Shown: positions 28,523-36,768 of the stretch, piece after piece
Numbering within the stretch: position 1 is the stretch's first letter
Layout of the letters: every line of letters starts with the position of its first letter
Assembly: GCA_040772545.1 (NCBI GenBank)
Contig: JAXGXY010000001.1
Coordinates: 496,001-560,000, forward strand
Direction: 5' to 3'
Length of the DNA: 64,000 nt
Source: UBA1431 sp002329665
GTDB taxonomy: Bacteria; Bacillota; Clostridia; Christensenellales; UBA1431
The notes under the pieces: model-generated
What the model saw: only the letters and a program-made list of their open reading frames with translations
What the model was told of the DNA's origin: nothing
The model's database searches: none
Translations under genes and position numbers: made by a program

Positions 28523-29195
28523 GTACCGGTATGAGCTAAAATACGTTTGTTCTGAAACACAGCTTGCGATCCTGCAGGCCCGGATGAAAGGCGTGCTGGC
28601 CGTCGACCCTCACGCCCGGGACGGGAGCTATTGCATCAGAAGCCTCTATTTTGACGATTATAACAACTCCTGTTTTTTCGAAAATCAGGACGGGACGGAC
28701 GCGAGAGAAAAATACAGGATAAGGGTCTATGTCCACAACTCCGGCGGCATCAGGCTCGAGCGCAAACGCAGCCTGCGCGGCAAAACGCAGAAGACAGCCT
28801 GCCCGATCACGAGGGAACAGTGTTTTGCCCTTATGAACGGCGAGCCCGCCGACGCGTACGGGGAAACTCCGCCCTTGATGAAAACGCTTGTTTCCAAATT
28901 CCAGACGAGGCTTATGAGACCAAAAGTGATCGTCGAATACGACAGAACGCCGTACATATATGAAAACGGGAATGTAAGGATAACGCTGGACAAAAACATC
29001 CGTTCGTCGAATATGCTCGACGGGTTTTTTGACCAACAGCTCTGCGCAAGACCGGTCATGCCGCGGGGGCAGCATGTCCTGGAGGTAAAATACGACGGAT
29101 TTCTGCCTTCTTTTTTAAGGCAGCTGTTGCAGCTCGACAGCATGCACCGGACCGCTTACTCGAAATACTATTTCAGCAGGAACTTCTCACTGTAG
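28503..29195 (+). CDS. VTC-domain polyphosphate polymerase-like protein
   Basis: This 230-residue cytosolic protein has the VTC/triphosphate-tunnel fold: YELKYVCSE, RSLYFDDYNN, YRIRVYVHN, LERKRSLRGKTQK, VIVEYDRTPY and VLEVKYDGFLP give the alternating basic and acidic residues that line the tunnel and bind ATP and polyphosphate. In yeast Vtc4 this domain makes polyphosphate. Its overlap with cotH and close spacing to DUF4956 indicate a single transcript. I infer polyphosphate synthesis linked to the membrane protein next door; activity in bacterial members of this trio is less certain. Confidence 0.9.
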   Translation: MQKSMDEYRYELKYVCSETQLAILQARMKGVLAVDPHARDGSYCIRSLYFDDYNNSCFFENQDGTDAREKYRIRVYVHNSGGIRLERKRSLRGKTQKTACPITREQCFALMNGEPADAYGETPPLMKTLVSKFQTRLMRPKVIVEYDRTPYIYENGNVRITLDKNIRSSNMLDGFFDQQLCARPVMPRGQHVLEVKYDGFLPSFLRQLLQLDSMHRTAYSKYYFSRNFSL

Positions 29196-29217
29196 TGCTG
29201 AGGGAAAGAGGATCGAA

Positions 29218-29892
29218 ATGAATTTTAGCGACATCTTCAAAAAAACCTTCCTTGAGGGATTTGCCAGTACGGATATCTCTACGCAATATATCATCGTTGC
29301 GCTCTTGATCACCGCTGCCATTTCCTTGTACATATTCTTCATCTACCGCATCGTAACGAAAAAGACGTTCTATTCCCTCACTTTCAATATTTCGCTGGTG
29401 GCTACGGCGATCATCACGGCCGCCATCATATTTACGATACAGTCCAATGTCGTAATCTCGCTCGGGATGGTCGGGGCGCTTTCGATCGTGCGGTTCAGGA
29501 CGGCGATCAAGGACCCGATGGACCTGGTGTTCCTGTTTTGGTCCATATCGGTGGGGATCATATGCGGCGCCGGATTCTCCGGAATAGCCGTGGTGACATC
29601 GCTGATACTCACCGCCGCCATCTTTTTGTTGGCGAAGTTCCCGGTTGTAAACGCGCCGATGATACTCGTCGTCAATGCGACCGCTCCGGAAACGGAGGAG
29701 GCGGTCCTATACGCAGTATCGAAACACTGCAGGCACTATAAAGTGAAATCCCGCAACATTGCGGCGTCGAGGCTGGACATGGTGATCGAGGTCCGCATAA
29801 AGGAGGAGGCCGCCCTTGTAAGGGAAGTTTCAAAAATCGAGGGAGTCGCTTCCGCCGCCTTGCTTTCGCATGACGGCCAGGTCACGTATTGA
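29218..29892 (+). CDS. DUF4956 membrane protein
   Basis: This 224-residue protein has four transmembrane segments in its first 145 residues, including the conserved SLGMVGALSIVRFRTAIKDP stretch between helices and the FWSISVGIICGAG helix. A cytosolic C-terminal domain of about 75 residues follows. DUF4956 proteins accompany VTC-domain proteins and are proposed to form the membrane channel for the polyphosphate product, much as Vtc1/Vtc4 transmembrane parts do. GAGG upstream supports the start. Confidence 0.9.
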   Translation: MNFSDIFKKTFLEGFASTDISTQYIIVALLITAAISLYIFFIYRIVTKKTFYSLTFNISLVATAIITAAIIFTIQSNVVISLGMVGALSIVRFRTAIKDPMDLVFLFWSISVGIICGAGFSGIAVVTSLILTAAIFLLAKFPVVNAPMILVVNATAPETEEAVLYAVSKHCRHYKVKSRNIAASRLDMVIEVRIKEEAALVREVSKIEGVASAALLSHDGQVTY

Positions 29893-30002
29893 TGAATAAC
29901 CCGCGCCTGGTTTGACCTTAATGCCTATGAAGCTCGGCTTGGCTTCGATGATGAAGCAGGCAGAATTTTTATGCGTAACGTTGAATCGAGATGGGTGAAG
30001 AG

Positions 30003-30980
30003 ATGAACAGATACGGCGATGTCCAGATCAGGGAATACGTCTGCAGGATCAACAGGGTTCTGGATTACCTGGACAATCATCTGGACGAGGCTTTCAATAT
30101 CGGGGACCTGGCCCGGATCGCCGGGTTTTCGCCTTTTCATTTTCACCGCATTTTTTCCGCCATGCTGGGCGAAACGCTATTTTCCTTCGTGGGTAGGCTG
30201 CGCCTTGAAAAAGCGGCGCGCATCCTCTGCGGGAATTTGGATGTATCCGTTACGGAAACGGCGCTTAAATGCGGGTTTTCTTCCCCGGCGGCATTTTCCC
30301 GCGCGTTCAAGGAAAGCTTCGGAGTTTCCCCTTCCGGTTGGAGGAAGCGCCATAGCATTCTGAGCAACGGAGACAGCAACCTGTATCAAGCGTTGCGCAA
30401 CACGGGAAATGCGCGGCGGTTGCGTTTGTCCTATGATCAGGTCATAGACAATATGACCGTGAGGAGGGCGAAAATGGAAGCTTTGCAGGGAGAGGTCAAT
30501 GTATCCGTACTCGAAAAAATGACGGTTGCCTACGTGCGGCATATCGGGCCGTATGCGGGCGACGAAGCGCTTTTCCAAAGGCTGTTCGAGAAGCTGTATG
30601 CCTGGGCTGTTCCCAGAGGCCTCGCCGATACCGGCGACCCGGGGAAGAACAGGAACATAGTGGTCTATCACGACGATCCGGGGATCACGGAACCGGAAAA
30701 ACTGCGCATATCCGTGGGGATCGTCGTACCGCCGGATACCGGGGTGAGCGGTGAGATCGGCAGGCTTTATATCTCTTCAACAAGGTATGCGATGGGCCGT
30801 TTCCTGCTATCGGGGCAGGAATACGGGGAAGCATGGCAGTACATGTGCGGCGTATGGATGCCCGCGAGCGGTTATCAGCCGGACGAAGGGTATTGCTTCG
30901 AAATGTACCGGGATAATCCCGAAGCTGAGAAACTGGGGAAATGCGATACCACGATATGCGTTCCCGTAAAGCCTTTATAG
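30003..30980 (+). CDS. AraC-family regulator with GyrI-like effector domain
   Basis: This 325-residue regulator has two helix-turn-helix motifs in residues 8-108 (FNIGDLARIAGFSPFHFHRI; SVTETALKCGFSSPAAFSRA), followed by a GyrI/Rob-type small-molecule binding domain (about 160-325, starting VSVLEKMTVAYVRHIGPYAG and including YCFEMYRDNPE). Such proteins respond to hydrophobic drugs or metabolites. ATG 30003 has GGGTGAAGAG before it; an in-frame ATG at 29991 is weaker. It is convergent with feoB. The target genes are unknown. Confidence 0.9.
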   Translation: MNRYGDVQIREYVCRINRVLDYLDNHLDEAFNIGDLARIAGFSPFHFHRIFSAMLGETLFSFVGRLRLEKAARILCGNLDVSVTETALKCGFSSPAAFSRAFKESFGVSPSGWRKRHSILSNGDSNLYQALRNTGNARRLRLSYDQVIDNMTVRRAKMEALQGEVNVSVLEKMTVAYVRHIGPYAGDEALFQRLFEKLYAWAVPRGLADTGDPGKNRNIVVYHDDPGITEPEKLRISVGIVVPPDTGVSGEIGRLYISSTRYAMGRFLLSGQEYGEAWQYMCGVWMPASGYQPDEGYCFEMYRDNPEAEKLGKCDTTICVPVKPL

Positions 30981-30997
30981 CCGTATTGGCCGATGTG

Positions 30998-31022
30998 AAG
31001 GGCGAAACAGGAGGCCGCCCTT
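30998..31022. terminator. Bidirectional hairpin between araC-type gene and feoB
   Basis: AAGGGCG (30998-31004) and CGCCCTT (31016-31022) form a 7-bp stem between two convergent genes. A short T-rich tail follows on the plus strand. Confidence 0.55.
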
Positions 31023-31046
31023 ATTTTGCGTCCCGGGCGGTAAGGA

Positions 31047-33185
31047 TTACGCCAGTCCCAGGAGCCGCACCGTATTGGCGACGATGAAGCATATGGCAAG
31101 GCCTGTTATCGTGGGCAGTACGAACGAAACGGCTGTCCATTTCCAGCTCTGCGTTTCCTTCCTGATGGTCAGGCAGGTGGTGGAACAGGGGAAATGCATG
31201 AGCGAAAACAGCATCGTGCACAGGGCCGTCAGCCAGGTCCAGTCATTCTGCACCAGCAGTGCCTTCAATTGGTGCAGGCCGTCGAGTTCCAGGATACTGC
31301 CCGTGGACATATAGGCCATGATTATGATGGGGACCACGATCTCGTTTGCCGGGAAGCCGAGGACGAAGGCCATGAGGATCACGCCGTCGAGCCCGAACAG
31401 GCGCGCAAAGGGATCAAGGAATCCCGTACAATGCGCCAGCAGGCTGATGCCGCCGACGTGAACGTTTGCCATGAGCCATATTATCAGGCCTGCCGGAACG
31501 GCGACCACGACGGCCCTTCCCAGCACGAACAGCGTCCTGTCCAAGATGGACCGGACGATCACCCGGCCGATCTGCGGCTTGCGGTAGGGCGGCAGCTCCA
31601 GCACGAAAGACGAAGGGATGCCCTTCAATATCGTTTTGGACAGGAACCTCGAGACCGCGAGCGTCATCACAACGCCCAGAACGATGACGCCGGTCAGCAT
31701 CAGCGCGGACACGACGGACTCCATGAACCCGAGCGCCAGCGAACCGAAGAACATCGTGATGATGGCGATCAGGGTCGGGAAACGGCCGTTGCAGGGCACG
31801 AAGTTGTTGGTGATGATGGCGATCAGGCGTTCGCGGGGCGAATCGATGATCCTGCACCCGACGACCCCCGCCGCGTTGCAGCCAAAGCCCATGCACATCG
31901 TAAGCGCTTGTTTGCCGCAGGCACAGCATTTTTTAAAGTACCTGTCGAGATTGAACGCCACCCTCGGGAGGTATCCGAAGTCTTCTAGCAACGTAAACAG
32001 CGGGAAAAATATGGCCATGGGGGGCAGCATGACGGAAACGACCCAGGAGACCACTTTATAAACCCCGTCCACCAGTATTCCCCGTACCCAGGCGGGAGCG
32101 CCGAGCCAGTGGAAAAAGCCCGTAAGCTGATCGCCGACCCAGGCCAGTCCGTTTGCGATGAGTTCCGACGGATAGTTCGCGCCCGTCATCGTTATCCAGA
32201 ACAGAATGGCCAGCAGGGCGACCATGATGGGGATGCCGGTGGATTTGCTCGTGAGGATCCTGTCCAGCCGCCTGTCGTTGAGCGCGTAGCCCGCGTTTTC
32301 GAAACGGACGGTATCCGCCGCGATCATTTCCGCCCTGCTTATGATGCTGTTGACGATGGCGTCCCGTATCCGGTCTCGGGGGATGCCCCCCTTTTCTATG
32401 AGCGCGCGCGCCCTGTCAAGTGCGGGAGCAAGCGCCGCATCCGCCGACAGGGGGCACCCGAGATAGCGCTCCATCGCGGTGATTATCGGGGCGTCGCCCT
32501 CGATGAGCCTTATGGCGGCCCACCGGGGATTGAGCCTGCCCTTCAGCTTTTCCGTTAGAACCGGCTTAACGAGGGCAATCGCTTCCTCCAGGGGTCCTAT
32601 ATAGGGGACGGGCGCTGTCTGCGCCCGGCGAGGGTTCCGGCAGAGCATGGCGGTTTGGTCCATGAGCTCCTTCAGGCCTTTTTTGCTGCGCGCGCTGCAA
32701 CCCGCGACAGGGCAGCCGAGGAGTTCCGACAGACGGGGCAAGTCGATGGATATTTTCTTCTTTTTTGCCTCGTCCATCAGGTTGACGCACACCACCACCT
32801 CGCCGGTGATCTCAAGCGTCTGCAAGACGAGGTTGAGGTTGCGTTCCAGGCAGGTCGCATCGCAGACGACGATGACCGCATCGGCGTCGCCGAAGCAGAT
32901 GTAGTCCCGCGCGACTTCTTCCTCGGCCGAATGGGCGAGGAGCGAATACGTGCCCGGCAAATCGACCATACGAAACGATTCGCCGTTATGCGTGTGCCGC
33001 CCCTGGACATTCACTACGGTTTTCCCCGGCCAGTTCCCCGTATGCTGCTTCATGCCGGTCAAAGCATTGAAAACCGTGCTTTTCCCCACATTCGGGTTGC
33101 CCGCAAGGGCGATCACCTTGCCGGGATCATTCGCACGGTTTTTCGGGGTGCTTTCGTTACATGGACGATCAGCCTTTATGTACAT
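31047..33185 (-). CDS. feoB: Ferrous iron transporter FeoB
   Basis: This 712-residue inner-membrane Fe(II) importer has an N-terminal G domain (LAGNPNVGKSTVFNALTGMK as G1, MVDLPGTYSL as G3, CVNLMDEAKK as G4), a helical guanine-dissociation-inhibitor region, then a membrane region with two Gate repeats (CMGFGCNAAGV and ALCTMLFSLMHFPCSTTCLT), whose cysteines line the proposed pore. The full length is normal. It follows feoA by 34 bases on the minus strand, so the two are one operon. Confidence 0.97.
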   Translation of the reverse strand: MYIKADRPCNESTPKNRANDPGKVIALAGNPNVGKSTVFNALTGMKQHTGNWPGKTVVNVQGRHTHNGESFRMVDLPGTYSLLAHSAEEEVARDYICFGDADAVIVVCDATCLERNLNLVLQTLEITGEVVVCVNLMDEAKKKKISIDLPRLSELLGCPVAGCSARSKKGLKELMDQTAMLCRNPRRAQTAPVPYIGPLEEAIALVKPVLTEKLKGRLNPRWAAIRLIEGDAPIITAMERYLGCPLSADAALAPALDRARALIEKGGIPRDRIRDAIVNSIISRAEMIAADTVRFENAGYALNDRRLDRILTSKSTGIPIMVALLAILFWITMTGANYPSELIANGLAWVGDQLTGFFHWLGAPAWVRGILVDGVYKVVSWVVSVMLPPMAIFFPLFTLLEDFGYLPRVAFNLDRYFKKCCACGKQALTMCMGFGCNAAGVVGCRIIDSPRERLIAIITNNFVPCNGRFPTLIAIITMFFGSLALGFMESVVSALMLTGVIVLGVVMTLAVSRFLSKTILKGIPSSFVLELPPYRKPQIGRVIVRSILDRTLFVLGRAVVVAVPAGLIIWLMANVHVGGISLLAHCTGFLDPFARLFGLDGVILMAFVLGFPANEIVVPIIIMAYMSTGSILELDGLHQLKALLVQNDWTWLTALCTMLFSLMHFPCSTTCLTIRKETQSWKWTAVSFVLPTITGLAICFIVANTVRLLGLA

Positions 33186-33219
33186 TCTATAGACCTCCGT
33201 CGTCGGCGGCGTATAGCGA

Positions 33220-33456
33220 TTACATGGACAGAAGCACGTCGGAGGCGTCCTCGGAACGCAGCGCGATCACAGCCCCCCGGACAAGATAAGCGATCGGGTC
33301 GCCCGCCGGGCTTTTCTGAACAGCCTCCACGACCGTGTCCCGGGTCAGGCCGAGATCGAGCAATCGCCTTTTCAGGGGCGAATCGGGGTTCAGGTCGATC
33401 ACCCTCGCCTTGCTCCCTATGGGAAGATTGCTTAAAAAAAAGGTTATTTCAGCCAT
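33220..33456 (-). CDS. feoA: FeoA accessory protein
   Basis: This 78-residue SH3-like domain protein (LPIGSKARVIDLNPD, RRLLDLGLTRDTVVE, AYLVRGAVIALRSEDASDVL) is typical of FeoA, which assists FeoB-driven iron uptake in the cytosol. A GGGAGGT-type site precedes the ATG. It is the first gene of feoAB. Its leader contains a small hairpin at 33552-33572 and, further up, a strong terminator-like structure. Confidence 0.95.
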   Translation of the reverse strand: MAEITFFLSNLPIGSKARVIDLNPDSPLKRRLLDLGLTRDTVVEAVQKSPAGDPIAYLVRGAVIALRSEDASDVLLSM

Positions 33457-33591
33457 TTCACAGACCTCCCGTTTTAGTTCGGGGCATCTTTTTTACCTGC
33501 CGCCAATTTATGCCGCATGGGCCTGAGATGTGACGGCAATTTTCTTTTATCGCAGGACGACGAGCCCTGCGGGTGAAGCGGCATGCGCATT

Positions 33592-33661
33592 AAAAAAAAG
33601 CACAACGGCAATCCCGTGACCCGCTCATCGGGACCTTTGGAATGCCGTTGCGTATCGTGCT
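33592..33661 (-). terminator. Structured terminator upstream of feoAB
   Basis: Read on the minus strand, nested stems (AGCAC with GTGCT, CAACGGCA with TGCCGTTG, and TCCCG with CGGGA) end in eight T residues (33599-33592). It lies about 140 bases before feoA and 145 bases after the Dabb gene stop. It could simply end the Dabb transcript or be a conditional terminator of a feo leader. The remaining gap to 33804 holds no gene. Confidence 0.75.
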
Positions 33662-33804
33662 AAGTGGCCGTTATATTGTTTTAGAAGGAACGCCGGCTTG
33701 ACGCGAAAGCGTGGTCATCAAAACGAAGACCGTATGCCCGCTGAAAACACTTCCCTTGCCGGCAGACTGCTTAGGATACCTGAAACCTTACGGAAAAACA
33801 ATCC

Positions 33805-34104
33805 CTACCCGACTACCCAATCCACCATGGCGGTATCCTGCCTCACCGCACGGAGCGCTGTTCGCAACTCTATATGAACGGGGTGAGCATAGTATCTTTG
33901 GAGGTCTTCAAGGGTGTCAAAGGAACACGAAAATCCAATGTCGAAGGTATTATCCGACTGGTACTGCCTCAGATGCTTAACATCCTTTCCGACTTCAAGG
34001 TCATGCAGAAAATCAAGTTTGTTGGGCAATTCTTTAATCATTTCGATTAAGCGCGCCCGGTCTTCTTCCTTTGCGATTCGAAACAGTACGATATGACGAT
34101 ACAT
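33805..34104 (-). CDS. Dabb (stress-responsive alpha/beta-barrel) domain protein
   Basis: This 99-residue protein begins MYRHIVLFRIAKEEDR, the typical first strand of the Dabb ferredoxin-like fold, with the conserved FDIGFSCSFDTLEDLQRYYAHPVH segment. Members are dimeric, and roles range from stress response to cyclase-like catalysis. The start is set three codons inside the longest frame because AAAGGA is correctly spaced only from that ATG. It appears to be monocistronic and its substrate, if any, is unknown. Confidence 0.88.
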   Translation of the reverse strand: MYRHIVLFRIAKEEDRARLIEMIKELPNKLDFLHDLEVGKDVKHLRQYQSDNTFDIGFSCSFDTLEDLQRYYAHPVHIELRTALRAVRQDTAMVDWVVG

Positions 34105-34248
34105 TTTGCACATCCTTTCTGCAGATTATTTTGTGCCTATGTTCGTATTATGGTTTTTTGTGTGCGCAACTGCAAAAAAACGTCTGCCGTATGCGGGCAT
34201 GGCCATTCTATCACGATTGATCTAATGCTAAGAGCATACATCATGTCT

Positions 34249-35052
34249 TTATACGAAAAGCAACAGGCTCACCGCCATTATTGCCATGCCTGCGATCAGC
34301 CCGTATATGGAGAGGTGATGCTCCCCGTATTCCCTTGCGGCCGGCAACAGCTCGTCGAGCGATATGAACACCATGATTCCTGCGATTGCGGCGAAAATGA
34401 CGCCGAACACCGTATCGCTCATTATGGGCATCAGTATGAGATACCCTACGAGGGCGCCCGCCGGTTCGGCCAGGCCCGATAAAAAGGAATACAAAAAGGC
34501 CTTCTTCCTGCTCCCCGTAGCGTAGTAAACCGGAACCGCCACGCCGATGCCCTCCGGAATGTTGTGTATGGCGATTGCCACGACGATGGGTATGGCGATC
34601 GACGGCTCCTGCAGCGCCGAGACGAATGTGGCGATCCCTTCAGGGAAGTTGTGCACCGCGATTGCCAGCGCGGTGAAGACGCCGGTCCGCAGGAGCTTTG
34701 ATTCCCGGGCGCCTTTGTTTTCGTCCATTTCTTCGACCCTGTGGATTTCGTGCGGGTTTTCGGTGTTGGGCAGGACGTTGTCGATCACCGCAATGAGCAG
34801 GATCCCGGCGAAGAAGGCGCCGACCGTGACCCAGGACCCGAGCCTTTCCCCGAGTTCAGCCGCGAGCGTGGTTCTCGCCTTGAAGAATATTTCGACCATC
34901 GAAACATAGATCATGACCCCGGCCGAAAAACCCAGGCTTACTGACAGGAATTTCGTGTTCGTTTTCTTCGTCAGAAGCGCAAGGGCGCTCCCTATGCCGG
35001 TGCTCAGTCCCGCGAGCGCGGTCAGCCCGAAAGCAAGCAAAACGTTCTCCAC
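34249..35052 (-). CDS. ZIP-family metal transporter (ZupT-like)
   Basis: This 267-residue importer has eight helices. The hallmark metal-site helices appear as ALAIAVHNFPEGIATFVSAL (helix IV) and AIAIHNIPEGIGVAVPVYYA (helix V), both with H-N-x-P-E-G. A short acidic loop between helices III and IV contains HEIHRVEEMDEN. The start is GTG 35052, with GGGGAGG seven bases upstream; the 18 extra residues of the longest frame are not supported. ZupT members import Zn, Fe, Mn or Co. Its nearness to feoAB fits divalent-metal supply. Confidence 0.93.
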   Translation of the reverse strand: MENVLLAFGLTALAGLSTGIGSALALLTKKTNTKFLSVSLGFSAGVMIYVSMVEIFFKARTTLAAELGERLGSWVTVGAFFAGILLIAVIDNVLPNTENPHEIHRVEEMDENKGARESKLLRTGVFTALAIAVHNFPEGIATFVSALQEPSIAIPIVVAIAIHNIPEGIGVAVPVYYATGSRKKAFLYSFLSGLAEPAGALVGYLILMPIMSDTVFGVIFAAIAGIMVFISLDELLPAAREYGEHHLSIYGLIAGMAIMAVSLLLFV

Positions 35053-35317
35053 ACACTTTCCTCCCCGCTCATGAGTTGCGTCCATGGCGTTGAACCACCG
35101 ATTCATGCTCTACACAATTCTATAGGATTACCTGCTTCCATTACAATAGAAAAACAGGAAACGATAGGACGATAACGGCTTGCGCATTCTTTTTACGGCG
35201 CGGCGGATGACGGACGGGCGGCGCTGATGGATGCACGATCCGAACATATCTGTGCAAAACGAAGCCTGATGGAATATAATGGAACAAAGCATAATACCGG
35301 CATTATATGAGGTTAAC

Positions 35318-35716
35318 ATGAAGATAAGAGCGTATTCGGCGGCGGATGAGGCGAAGCTGTTCGAACTGATGCGAGACGAAGGCGAAGGATGGTCCTGTTA
35401 CTTCGCGGACGAACAAATCGGGAAGTACAAGCTGGCGTTGGAGAACTCGCGCACCTATGTTGCCTATGAAGGCGATACGTTATGCGGTTTTATGCGGTGC
35501 AGGGACGACGACGGCTTCGGCGTCTACATATACGACCTGCTTGTGAAAAAGGAATTTCGCGGGCGCAGTATCGGGCGAATACTGATGGAAACGGTATGCG
35601 CCGACTGCCCTGAGGACACGGTCTATGTGATGAGCGATGTCGATGAATACTACGAAAAGCAGGGCTGCCGTCGCGTGGGCTCGATATTCGAAGTAAAAAC
35701 GCAACGTCAGGTCTGA
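35318..35716 (+). CDS. GNAT family N-acetyltransferase
   Basis: This 132-residue enzyme has the GNAT core: YVAYEGDTLCGFMRCRDD is strands 2-4, and VKKEFRGRSIGRILMETV is motif A, with R/Q-x-x-G-R/x-G providing acetyl-CoA pyrophosphate binding. The C-terminal MSDVDEYYEKQGCRRVG gives the conserved Tyr/Gly helix. ATG 35318 follows GAGG by six bases. The acceptor substrate is unknown. Confidence 0.9.
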   Translation: MKIRAYSAADEAKLFELMRDEGEGWSCYFADEQIGKYKLALENSRTYVAYEGDTLCGFMRCRDDDGFGVYIYDLLVKKEFRGRSIGRILMETVCADCPEDTVYVMSDVDEYYEKQGCRRVGSIFEVKTQRQV

Positions 35717-35964
35717 CGGCATCCATATTCCGGCTGCATATATAAATTGCAGGTATCGATGAACCAAAGCTGCGTTTCCGTTGACTTGTTTTCCATATTA
35801 TGGTATGTATAAAGCACCAGAGGTATAAGAATCTCCCTTCGAACTACAAGACATTGACCGGCATTCTTTTTTTGAGCAATTCTTCCTAATGTCTTCACGA
35901 TCCTGCTGTTGCTGACCAGTACGTTTCGGCTTCATATGTGTAAATCAGTATTGGAGGATTTGCG

Positions 35965-36768
35965 ATGTTTTGCGCGAATTGCGGTGCAGAAGTATTGCAG
36001 GGCGAGAAGTTCTGCGACCAGTGCGGGAACTGTGTGGAGGAAGAAACAGCCGGCCCTTTCAGATACCTTTCCTCGCATATCAAATCGTCCGTTATGAACA
36101 TCGGCTCGGTATTCAAAAGCCCGCGCGCCTTGATAGCCATGGCCGTCATGCTGATCGTATGGGTCGTGTTCTCCCTGTTGCCGCTGCTTGGCGTAAACCC
36201 CATGCCCGTGCAGATCGCATCGCTCCTGACGTTTTCTCAGGGAGGACTGTACGACGGCGTACACGGTGCGCTGGGCGGGATACTGGGCAAAGTGTTCTTT
36301 GCCTATCTGGCCATGCCGCTGCTGGCGGGCTACAATCCCTTCAAAGGCGTAGCGGCAGGGTTTCGGCACATACCGGCGGCGTTTTCGAGAGGCGTTCCGC
36401 CGGGATTGTTTTTCCTGGGGTTGGGTATTGCGCCCATCATGTACAACTTCATGGCGGGCAGCGCATCCCTTATGAAGATCATGGCGGCGTTTGCCGGATT
36501 CTTGCTTGCCTTGCGCGCGATGGGCAGGCAGGAGGGCTTTTTGCGCGGCTTTGTTTCGTCGCTCCTTAACGCATATACCTGGCACGGCGGGGCCGCGCCG
36601 TACAATGAAAGCGTGCTTGCCGGGCTTGCGGCCGGATTCTTGATTTCCATTCCGCTTTCGCTGTTTGTATTCGGCTACGTCTGTTATTTTGTAGGGCTTG
36701 GCCTGTTGATAATAGGTGCCGTGCTGCAGCTTGTTCTGGGCGGAAGAAAGGGGGTGCAGGCGGTATGA
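35965..36768 (+). CDS. Zinc-ribbon membrane protein
   Basis: This 267-residue protein begins with a zinc ribbon (MFCANCGAEVLQGEKFCDQC) and then has six or so hydrophobic segments (about residues 50-72, 105-122, 143-165, 170-185, 215-240, 243-262). Such N-terminal zinc ribbons occur on many uncharacterised Firmicutes membrane proteins. It overlaps the next gene by ATGA and forms a three-gene operon with an exported protein and a cytosolic protein. It may serve as the membrane component for the exported partner. Function unknown. Confidence 0.8.
   Translation: MFCANCGAEVLQGEKFCDQCGNCVEEETAGPFRYLSSHIKSSVMNIGSVFKSPRALIAMAVMLIVWVVFSLLPLLGVNPMPVQIASLLTFSQGGLYDGVHGALGGILGKVFFAYLAMPLLAGYNPFKGVAAGFRHIPAAFSRGVPPGLFFLGLGIAPIMYNFMAGSASLMKIMAAFAGFLLALRAMGRQEGFLRGFVSSLLNAYTWHGGAAPYNESVLAGLAAGFLISIPLSLFVFGYVCYFVGLGLLIIGAVLQLVLGGRKGVQAV

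Noticed and set aside
35707..35898. 63-codon minus-strand frame between the GNAT and zinc-ribbon genes
   Set aside because: The amino acid composition looks natural, but there is no start site or known family and it overlaps the end of the GNAT gene. At most it is a relic.
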